Source: Bactericera cockerelli (Eukaryota > Arthropoda > Insecta > Hemiptera > Triozidae). From it: DNA of 64,000 bases. Below are positions 45,301 through 57,300 of the stretch, one piece after another; the first letter of the stretch is position 1; each line of letters begins with the position of its first letter. A program made the position numbers and the translations under genes. Where the stretch lies: NCBI GenBank assembly GCA_024516035.1, contig CM044960.1, positions 14,693,880-14,757,879 of the forward strand, written 5' to 3'. Under the pieces are notes generated by a model. It did not search any database. It was not told the origin of the DNA and saw only the letters and a list, made by a program, of their open reading frames with translations.

Positions 45301-48300
45301 CTTCACTTACCTATGTAGAACATGAGTGTATAAAGGCAGATACTTATTTGCTTTAACCCACTTATTGAGTTGACTAAATTGAGATGAAGTCCAACTTACT
45401 TACAACATTTTACACAGATAAACATATTTACAATGCCTATGTTTTGTTTCCAAATAATATTTTTGAATGTTGTGTTTCACACATCTTAAACCAGCATATT
45501 TTGTCATCCCTCTGAATTAATATTGGTAATTTACAATTCAAAAATTAACATTTACTGATCCTCATTAAAATGCCTCGGGAGGGTTGTTCAAGTAGAACAT
45601 CCCAATGGAAACGGTCAAAAGGTATCATCAAACATAAGGAAAACAAAACTAGACCATTTAATTTTAGAAGAAACATGCGTAATAAGTTAAAAAGAGAAAT
45701 ACAAAAAAAGAAAGGACACCCTGAAAATCAGAGCACCTTTAATTCAACATTAGATCACAATGCAACAGAAAATTTATCTGAAAATATTTGCAACACCATT
45801 AATTCATCAGTGATGGATAACAATTTTACAGTAAATGTTGTTGAAAATATTATTGACATCATTGATTCAACAATGATGAACAACAGTGCAACAGAAAATG
45901 TTTCACATTTATGATGACTTTAAAATTTTTGGACCTTTGGATGGTTGTAGCTGCTTTTGTTTTGAAAATTTCATGCAAATTATTAAAAATAAAATCAGGA
46001 AACCAGAAAAACCTTTGGAACAGCTTGTAAATCGATATAGAGAGCAGCCTTTCAAATTCCATTATCAGAATGTTAAAGATCAGCCTAATCAGATACTCCT
46101 AACAAAACCTGTTAGTCAACGGCATACCACAAACAACACAAATGAAATAAGTCAGACTACATCTCAGTTCACTCAATTGAATATTCATGGATTTTCCTTA
46201 AGAACTTACACCACATCAAAAAAAAACTCTCATTACATTTCCAAAGAAAAGGAAGTTGTACAAATTCATGCTTTCAATTCTAATTCTGATCGAAAAATTG
46301 AAATATTTGGATATTCTTTTCAAACAACTGATTGGTTTGATAAACCGTGTAAATCTGGTTTACTTGGTATTTTCGAACTTGGAGAAATGTCCCCTAGTCT
46401 GAAAATATGGGGCACAGATGACGTAGACAAAAAATGTCTAATTCTATCAAAAAATGACATCACAGATTCCTCTTTCTAACTTAGACAATGGTTTAGGAAA
46501 ATCAAATAAGTCTTAAATTAGACCTCAGTTATACTTCTCAAGTTTGCCTTGAAAAAGGTTTCTGAATTGATTTGGGAAATACATAAATAATAAAGATATC
46601 ATATTTGTGTTAATCACAATGTGATGTCACAATTAATCAGACTTGCTTTACATAAATAATATTTTAGCCATCATTTTCATTTTAATGTTGTTATAATAAT
46701 ATGTTCAAGCATTATTTTAGTTATTTTATACCTGAATTGTATATATATTTTTGTTTTTATCATTATTATTAGTATTATTATACCATTGATGGTGGGAAGT
46801 GAAATCATTTCAAAACAGATCAAATTAAAAATATCTTGATTTCCATTTTCTTTTTCTAAAGAGAGGAGAAATAAACCTGGATGGAACCTATAAACTTACC
46901 CGCGACATTTTGAAATTTCAACTATCATTTATGTCTTTTGTTTGTTTGTACTTTGAAACTTTCTTTAGAGGGATGAAATAGATCGAAAAGTGAAACTCTA
47001 GATTGGTTTTTTGCTTTCTATATAAAATTCTGCACCAACATTTGACCTTTTTTAAAACCTGTTTTGTTTTTGTTTTTTGAAATTTGGTGCTATGTTAAGA
47101 GGAAAAAAAATATCCACCACTGGTAAATCAAAAGTTAGCTGTAGTTTTATTTTATTTCAAGGAAATCAAAAGAAAGTTATTCCCACCATTAAGCCGAATT
47201 ATTTTTTTTTAGAATCATTTTGTAAAATAAAACATACCTAGTTTTGGTGAAAGTGTATCATTAACAATGCTATAAAACAAAAAAGTTGTTGCTACACTGT
47301 GCAACAAAGATTTAGCCCAATGCCCAACTTTATTTTTATGTATAATACAGGGTGTCCCACCAAAGTTGGACACCCTGTATATTCTAGGATAGGATTTATT
47401 CTTTTGTATACTGAGTTGTAATGTGCAATCTGTTTTTGTTTCTTTCTTTTCATTGTATCCTAGATTTTTTAAAATGGAGATTTTCAATTATATGCATCTT
47501 GTCGGAATACTTTTTATTCCAGCCATGCTTTATTTTCTAATGTTTTTTTTTTCTTTTCAAATTGCTCTTATCCAGTTTTCTTCCAGGTATGGGGTGCAAT
47601 ATGGATATAATTTGTATCCTAACAACATTTTTCCATCTGTGGAAGGGTTATATGGACGATACATGACATTGTAACAATAGCATTCCACCTATAGAAGGGT
47701 AATATAGATGTAACATGTCATTGTAACAACATTAATTCATCTGTTCCATTTATAGAAGGGTAAAATGGATTTAATATGGTATTGTAACAACACTTATCCA
47801 TATGTAGAAGGGTAATATGGATTTAATGTGCCATTGTAACAATAGTATTCCACTTATTGTAGGGTAATATGGATGCAATATGGCATTTTATCATCAGTAG
47901 TCCATCTATGGAAAGGTGATGTGGATGATACATGACATGGTAACAATAGTATTCCACCTATATAATTGTAGTTTGGATGTAATATGGATAACACATAAAT
48001 ATCAGATAGTGTGTAATTGTTATTCAACTGTTCTCACGTTGTTATCTCAATGTAAAGGCATTGTGTAGCCAACATTTTAGTTTTGAAAACGCGAAAAGAG
48101 GGGAAATGATGTTGGACCAACATGGTTTTGTTTTTAATAACACATCAATAACACCAAATAGGTGTTGCAATAATATATCAGTAACATATGAGTAACATAA
48201 TGTTACCTTATTGTTTATGTTGGTCTAACAGATGGAAAACGTTCAAATAACATTCAAAATTGCTGTCTGGGAGAGAGAGATATTATTAGACAGAACGCCT

Positions 48301-51300
48301 GTGCAATAGAGAGATATTATTAGACAGAACGCCTGCGCAATAGAGAGAGATATTATTAGACAGAACGCCTGCGCAATAGAGAGAGAGATATTATTAGATA
48401 GAACGCCTGCGCAATAGAGAGAGAGATATTATTAGATAGAACGCCTGCGCAATAGAGAGATATATTATTAGACAGAACGCCTGCGCAATAGAGAGAGATA
48501 TTATTAGATAGAACGCCTGTGCAATAGAGAGAGATATTATTAGATAGAACGCCTGCGCAATAGAGAGAGAGATATTATTATATAGAACGCCTGCGCAATA
48601 GAGAGAGATATTATTAGACAGAACGCCTGTGCAATAGAGAGATATATTATTAGACAGAACGCCTGTGCAATAGAGAGATATATTATTAGACAGAACGCCT
48701 GTGCAATAGAGAGATATATTATTAGACAGAACGCCTGCGCAATAGAGAGATATATTATTAGACAGAACGCCTGCGCAATAGAGAGAGATATATTATTAGA
48801 CAGAACGCCTGCGCAATAGAGAGAGATATATTATTAGACAGAACGCCTGTGCAATAGAGAGAGATATTATTAGACAGAACGCCTGCGCAATAGAGAGAGA
48901 TAAACTATAAACGGGGAGTAGACCAGCAGTCTGGCTGGGGGACTATAAACAGGGAGTAGACCAGCACTGGTTTTAGACAGAACGCCTGTGCAATAGAGAG
49001 AGATAAACTATAAACAGGGAGTAGACCAGCAGTCTTTCTGGGGGACTATAAACAGGGAGTAGACCAGCATTGGCTTGATTCTGGGGGCCCTTGTCAATTA
49101 TTGGACAGATGTCAATTATTGGACGGGGTTATTGCCTAAGGCAATAACCCCGTCCTTTAGTTAGGACATATATTATGTATATATTTATTTATTTTTTCTT
49201 TATTTTTTTGTTATATTGTATATTGTATTTTCGTTTGTAATTATTTGTATTGTATATGTCCCTAATAAAGTGTAAAAAAAAAAAAAACTATCAGCCTCCT
49301 TGTATAGGCAGTGGTAGAAGTGCTGAGTCATTACTCCACAGTCTGGCTACCATCGTTCATGATGACGCCACCCTATGATGATAATAGTTATGTATTAAAT
49401 AATATGTTTTATTTATATTACATTTCTAGCCGATTGTATGACTGACGGACAACAAACTAGACTTACTTGGTAATTAGACTTACAGGATAGGTAGTTCGTA
49501 CCGCGTGAAATCGTGCAGATACATGACTACTGTGCTCCAATGCTGGAATAATGGACTTGTTTTTGCTAGTCAGGCAGTATAAATAAGGCGATATTAATAT
49601 TACAGTCGAATCTGGATATAAGAGAACAATTCCCAGGTCAAAAAAAGTCTTTATGATAAGAGAAAACCTGCATATAAGAGAAAAAAATTCCGGTCCCTTG
49701 AGAGTTCTCTTATATTCAGGTTCGACTGTAATTTAAAAAGAACCCACAAAAACGAAACGGAGCCTTCCGAAATGTGACTTAATCCTTGTTGTATGACATG
49801 AAACTTTGATACCTTAACAAGTTCACTTACCTATTATGTAATCAGTACTTCGAGAGCTTACTGTAAGAATCTTATAATTAGTTCGATTGATTTCTCTCAC
49901 CTAAAAACTCACTGTACATATCCATTTCTTTATTAATAATTATATTTAAATAAATTACGAAGTGTTACTCATTATTTTATTAAACATTTAAATATATGTT
50001 TTTATTATCTTAATATATAAATGTCAAAGTCATTTATATATTAAGACTGACTCACTGACTGACTGACTGATCATCACTGTTTCTCCGAACTGGTAAGTCC
50101 TAGGAAGCTGAAATTTGGTAGGTAGCTTTGTCTTATAGTCTAGATGTGCAATAAGACGGGATTTTTCGAAATTCCCACTACAACACCTGCCATTGGCGAA
50201 AAAGGACTTTTTGCTTTCACGGCCATGCCTCGGCCTGCAAAGCGGGCGACAGCCCGCTAGTTTAACATATAAAACAATCCTAATCGGCCGGTATAAATGA
50301 GGCGATACTATTATTATTATTACCATGATGAAGGAACTTGCGAGGGCCTATGCTGTTGGTGAGGGAGTTGAACACGATGGACTCTGGCAGGGGGATGTCC
50401 TGGTTGTCCTGAAGGATGTGGGTCTGCAGCCACTCCAGGCGGTCTGAGTTCTGCTTCTCCCGGACACCTTCGTTCACCTGGCAGACAGAAGGGAAGATGG
50501 TCTGTTGTTGTTTTTCAGTCATTTCTCTATGACAATATAAGTCATTTGATACGGGCGTAATTTTTGTAATTTGTAGTTTATTTGCATAAATAATATGTAC
50601 AATTGTACATAATGGAATAGGTAAAAAAAATTGAGGAGTGGAAAGCTCATGCCAAAAAGTGTGGGACTAAGACATGGACTGTCCGGTATCCATGCCTGCC
50701 TACCCTAACTAAAACACACGGCTCCACATCAGTGCTAAACCATACCGTTGTGGGACTGTTAAATATTACTTCAACGTTCAATATTGTTTTAGAGGCAACA
50801 ATATTAAAGGTTATAAATAGCAGTGGTAATATAATACTTCAATAGTAATATTTTTACATACAAAAGTGTTTTACCTCACACTAAGGGGATACAATCCTTT
50901 TGTTTTGTGGGATTATAATATTCATTCACTAGAAAATCAGAAATTAGCCAGACTCCGTGATGTAACGATTGTGAATACTGCCCGCAGTCCAGAAATCTTG
51001 AGTTCGATCCCCGGTGTGGGCAGAATTTTCTAACAGTAAAATCTGTTCCCTCCGAAGTACAGAACTTGCTAGACTGGCATTTCCTGTCCAACCCAGGCTG
51101 GGTGAGGTTTATGTGTGTACCTGAAATTACAACCAGCCTGGGTGGTACAAGAATAGCTAGTACTACGACGGTTTTAATATCAATGGTCAATCGTCAAATT
51201 CGAACCTCACTGGACGTTGCTTCAGAACAGCCATATATCGAGAACTGGTGCATTCAACGTGTTATCATCGCTTGCTAATATATTATATATTTTGATTAAT

Positions 51301-54300
51301 ATTTCACAACTTTTTTTATGCTAAAGTTAATATTCCATCACGATCGAAGCCGCTACTGGTAACCCCTCACAATCAATCCACTAGAAAATATTCTTTCAGT
51401 TTATTGTTTAATACACATGTATTGCAGGTTGTATACTTGGTCCATACCACTGTTGTTTTAGTATTAATGTCTTAGGGCGGAATTAATAGACGTTTTTTTA
51501 ATACCTCTGTGGCGACACTTATCAACGACTTAATTTATTGATGTTGTCTATTAATTCCGCCCTTAGTGTTTTATTGTAAAAATGGGCCTAACCCGTGAAC
51601 TTGTAAAGAAAAAAAAAAACAAGAAGAAGAAAAAAAAAAAACAACTTTGACAGTGGATAGCAGCGTCAGCCTGGATGTAAATGAAAGACAAGATATATTA
51701 TGCTTACTTGAGTGCAGAACTCCTCAGCTTTGGCCAAAGCTTCCTCCAGGTAAGGCCTGTCAGAGTGGCCTGCGGGTGTGTGCTCCAGAATCTAGAACAG
51801 ACGAACAATAGAAGTTTTTCATTTATAGAATAGAATATACCTTGTTTATACTGCCGAGGTAAGACTGAAAAGTCCCTTTACTCCAGCAGTCAAACAGGTC
51901 TTATATATTTTATAGGATTTATACATGTTTAATTGAAAAGTCCATTGAAAAAAATAAATTGTAACTGTCATGATAATAGTATGTTTTAAGTGCTCAACCA
52001 CATAAAACCAAAAAAAAAAAGTTGAGGCAAAGGTTATTTTTAAAATATTTCTTATATTTTCAAAAACTCACATTAATGAGGCACAATTCATGCATTGGTT
52101 GGGATTCGAAAAAACGGACCCCTACGCTACCTGGATTACCAGACTAGCGTCTTAACTACGTGACTAGAAATGAACGGTAATTGAACCTCATAAATCATAA
52201 ACATTATACCATATATAGGTTACAGAATGTTGAAAAGAAGAAAAAATCGGGAAATACCATAAAAAACAAAGACAGAAAACATCTTTTCAGTGTACCTTAC
52301 TGATAAGCAGGGGGTATTTAGTGATTCGTTGCATGGGCTTGATCAGGAAGGAGCTCAGCGGCATTCCCTTGGTCCGGGGATCACTCTGGCACTTCTTGGA
52401 GATGGACTTGAACTCGGCACTCTGGTCTGTGAGTTTCTGCAGGAGGGCTGCTGCGCTCAGCTGACAGCTGCAGAAGCGAACGTAAGCCGTCATCCTAGGT
52501 AGCTGTGGCGGGGAATGGAAACAGGTGTTTTAACTTGAGACAGGGGTTGAACTAGAGACATGGGTTTGAACTAGAAACAAGGGTTTCAACAAAAGCAAGG
52601 GTTTCAACAAAAGCAAAGTTTAAGCGCCACACTTGAAGTAATGATATTTTTCGGTTCCAAGTGCGGTTAGCTTTTAGAGAAGGTGGGTTTTTAGTGGGTG
52701 GAAATCCCACACCCCAGGATCTGGGTGTCTTTGAAAGATTTTTTCCTGCCTTCCATTAAAAAAAAAACTAGAAACAGGGGTTTCAACTGGAAACAGGTGT
52801 TTGAATAAACATTAAATGTTCCATGCAACATTGAAAAGGAATTTGTAAATTTAAAGGAAAAGAAAAATTATGGGTTTTTTTGTAGCTCGTAAACAAAAAT
52901 CTAAATGATCTAATATTAGTAATGTATTTTTTGGTATGACTTTATCTGTGGTGAAGCACAAGGCCTGTGCACAATTTTTGTGGGTAGCGCAGCATTACTA
53001 AGAACCTTCTTCACATTTCGAATTATTCTGTTACATTAATTTCTTTTTACTCTGGTAATGCCGCCACTGGTCGTTACTCATACAAGTAACTACTCATTTT
53101 TCCTCACGAGGTATGAGTGGACCCCGAACATCCAAGTACAGAGCAGAAAAATTCCTGCCCCGCTGGGTATCGAACCCAAGTCACCATGCGTACAATGCCT
53201 AGCGCGCTAACTCACTAATATTAGAAATGGGAAGTATTGTGTTTGTATTTTTCCTTTGATAGTTTGATTATTAAATGAGTGGATATGGATGAGTACTCAC
53301 ATGTTCACACAGAATATCCCCTATCATGCGTATGTCTCCTTTATTGCTCATATCTCGACGAACTCTGAGAGCCCTGGAAAAATAATAATACATAGTATAA
53401 TAATAATAATAATAATTTTTAAAATACTTTAAATGTAAACACTAGACATAAAACTATCAAATTAAAGGTTGTTTAAGCCAGCGTCGATGGCATGTTGAAT
53501 ACACCGGTTCCCTTCAGAACACCGAAGCTAAGCGACATCCAGCGAGGTTAAGACTTGGATGGGTGACCATTCAAATTCTAATTCTCGTGACGCTGGCTTT
53601 TCCCGGGCCCACTCAGGCTGGGTGAGGTCAATGTGAGTAGCAGGTTTGTGAGTTTCCTGCGAATGGAGGGTAAAACCCCCGTCGTGATATGACCATGGCA
53701 GTTGAAAGCGACGTTAAACCCCACTTAAAAAAAAAAAAAGGTTGTTTGGTTAGTTCCACGTTTTAACGGCTGGATGCCCTTCCTAACGCCAACCCTCGAA
53801 AGGGTGCCAATGACTTAAGATATTGTCTTTTGGTCTCTGTTTAACGTTCCCCAACGAGACAATGTTGACTTTACACCAACCTCCTTTTTCTTCCCAATTT
53901 TGAAAACAGGCTAGAAAATTTTTCCAAGTCGGCGCCCAATGCTTACCTCAGAAACATATGTATGATTACCAATGCTTACCTCAGAAACATATGATTACCA
54001 ATGCTTACCTCAGAAACATGTGATTACCAATGCTTACCTCAGAAACATATGATTACCAATGCTTACCTCAGAAACATATGATTACATATGCTTACCTCAG
54101 AAACATATGATTACCAATGCTTACCTCAGACACATATGATTACCAATGCATACCTCAGAAACATATGATTACCAATGCTTACCACAGAAACACATGATTA
54201 CCAATGCTTACCTCAGAAACATATGATTACCAATGCTTACCTCAGAAACATATGATTACACACGATGATCTCTTTCCAGTTGACAAATATCTGTCCCTGC

Positions 54301-57300
54301 TCTTCCCTCGTCAGAATCTTGCTCTCCTTCAGTGGCTTTTCAAACACCTGCCCAGGGGGAGAATAATAAAGTTAGGTCTTGAGTAATGTTTACGTAAAAC
54401 CATAAAAGATACGTAAGATGATAAAAGATTTTTAATACATATATGTACCTAAACACGGAGTAATACAATTTCATGTACAACAATAGATAATGTATAAAAT
54501 AGATGCTGCAGATTTAGCAACGAGATATTCTTGATAAATATTCAATTAAATTATATTTAATTGAATTAAAAGAGAAAAGTGGAGAACCAATAGCCAAGAC
54601 CTACCTCTACCAATCCCTGTCCTTGGCGATACAGAAAGGGAATGCATCCAGTATTCTTGGGACTTTTCCTCCCAATCCCTCTCTGGACTACATCTACCAA
54701 CTTTAATATGTTTTTTTGTTTCATAAATAAAGCTATAATCCAATATATAAAAAAAATTAAATTCAATGCACCACTATACACACCTCGTGTACGATGGACA
54801 TGTCTTCAATATATGCCTGTTCAGTGTCGATGAGTTCAGCGATACACTGCTGTCTCTTCTTATCCTCTGTGGTGAAGGATGTGGAGAGTCCATCAGAGCT
54901 TTCGTCGTCTATAACAGAAAATCAGTTCAATATCAGTCGGACCTGGATATAAGAGACGAATTTCCCGGGTCCAATTTACCTCTCTTCGAGGGAGAGTAAC
55001 CTTTTTATAAGAAAAACCTGGATATAAGAGAAAATAATGCTGGTCCCTTGAGTTCTTTTATACCCAAGTTCGACTGTACTAGCAAAAAATAGGAAGAATT
55101 CGGTTTAATTGTAACTTGAAAAAGGTATTGATAAATGCTCTGATTGATCTTGAATTCTGCACTTCCACCTTAGAAAATATTAACCCCACAAAATTGGAAT
55201 TTTTCGACAGGTTTGTAGCGTATGGTGAGGAGAGGTAGTAGACTAAATAAACCTGTATATAAATGAAGTCAAGTCTTCACGTTTCCATTAAATTCAGAAG
55301 ATTAAAAAAAGATAATTTTATCACCTAACAAAAAAATCTCTTAAGCCCGTCTGGAAATAAAACGCAGAATAATACCCCTAGAGTCTTGACTCGGGGCGTT
55401 ACACAACGAAATAAAAAGTACACTAAAGCATTACATCAATTAGACCAGCTAATTACAGTCTCAGTGAATTAAGTCTAGTTCGCTGAACTTTCATTTTGAA
55501 AAAAAATTTACACAATATTTTCAGAATTTTATAATAAGATTAATGTTGAACAGCCTTTTTCACATTTCATAGCTATGAAATAGAAGCCGCTTAGACGCTC
55601 GTAGTCTACGTTGTAGATAACTTATCCCGTGGTATGTCTCTTGCCTCCCTCTGATAGATACAAAGAGACACAATGCTTCCCATTTAGGGTCAACAACTCA
55701 TCACAAGAGCACCGTAAAATATTCTTTGCAAATATTTATAAAAAGTGAATATTTTTTTTTTTTTGTTTTTAAATACCGGAGCTTTGCCATAAGTGTGCTC
55801 TTAATTTAGAATTGCTTTAAAATATCCAAGACTTCACAAATTTCGTCTTCTACTTAGTACTTCATACGAACACACCACACAGACATGAATATATTTCCCG
55901 TCAACCTTGCCCAGGTACTTACTGTATCTTGCTCGACAGAGATTGAGGAGGTTGTAGTCATGAAGAAACGCAAAAATCCAATAATGTGGACGAAAACATT
56001 TTCTCCAAGGAAATTAAATCAGATCTTGTTTTGAATGTACGTTAATATCACAGATTACACGCAAAAATCCAATAATGTAGACGAAAACATTTTCTCCAAG
56101 GAAGTCAAATCAGATCTTGTTTTGAATGTACGTTAATATCACAGATTACACGCAAAAATCCAATAATGTAGACGAAAACATTTTCTCCAAGGAAGTCAAA
56201 TCAGATCTTGTTTTGAATGTACGTTAATATCACAGATTACACGCAAAAATCCAATAATATAGACGAAAACATTTTCTCCAAGGAAGTCAAATCAGATCTT
56301 GTTTTCAAAGTAGGTTAATATCACATATTATATTATTTTCTCCGGTTACCCCCAAAATAATTCCTGTCGTTGAGAAAGGCACGGACATTTATCTCACGGT
56401 GGCGGAAATATTATAAAGACGCCCAGATCTAATGTCTAAGCTCCTTACATATCCCTCGGTGGTCGAGAGGTTGTTTTTGTTGTCCTAGTGGTTAAATTAA
56501 GGCGCTAGTCTAGTAATGCAGGTATTAGTGATCCGTTGGTTCAAATTCCACATAATGGATAAATTTTTCCTTATTTATTTGAGCACTTGACCACATAATA
56601 ATGACACCAATACAACTGCTGCAGTAATGGAACTCTTTAGTTTTATCGGGAGGCATAAGTGTTTATTATTATTTTAAATAGTTCCATTTAGAATTAACGT
56701 CCTGATAAAATGTAAAAATAGGGGTCTACCCTCCATTCACTGGAAATCGAACCAGCTACCCACAGTGCTCATGCCCATATTAACTGTAACCAGAAATGGT
56801 AGGTTGGGCCAGAAATGGTATGCTCTCGTGATAGTTGATTTCGTAAATTAACGAAACGGAATTTTTCGTTTGAAAAAGTGCCCCACCATGGATTTAACGC
56901 ACGACTACTGGACACAAAGCAATAGTGAAAAAAATCTACCACGAAAGTTGGCACTATTATTTCCCTAGAACCTCATCAGATTTAGGTAGGGGTTCAAACT
57001 CTTGTTTGCTTCCTTAGCCTATTCCTGCGTTACAAGTACATGGATATAATTGGGGACATTAGACATAACCTTAGTGCTTTTTAATTTACTAAGGAAAGTT
57101 GTTTAATTTTACTTTTCATACGAAAAGAAAGGAATCCATTTAGCTATGTTGGTACAATGCTAATCAAGTATTAGCATTCAACTTCATCCCCCAGAAATTA
57201 AAGAGTCAATCTTTGAGTGCTCTCAACATACAACATATATTTATTCAACTAGCAATCCATAATAATTCCATATTCAAATGGCTCAAATTCTCTTAAATGA

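Larger units (their letters stand above)
38132..48271 (+). mobile_element. 10.1 kb CMC/EnSpm-like DNA transposon, decayed
   Basis: 13-bp terminal inverted repeats CCCAGACAGCAAT (38132-38144 and 48259-48271). Removing it, with a possible 2-bp AG duplication, restores a normal 36-bp unit. Subterminal tandem repeats on both sides, a transposase C-terminal fragment and a DUF4806-like accessory gene fit the CMC group. Nested inside: a piggyBac-type MITE, an hAT-type element and another MITE. No intact transposase core is visible. Confidence 0.75.

Noticed and set aside
48272..48990. Regularly spaced 36-bp repeats resembling a CRISPR array
   Set aside because: Contiguous tandem units without variable spacers, in a eukaryotic intron; they copy a splice acceptor.
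55900..55965. Possible small intersectin exon before a GTAAGT donor (minus strand)
   Set aside because: One frame has the right exit phase ([10 protein letters not shown]), but there is no convincing acceptor and no match to intersectin.
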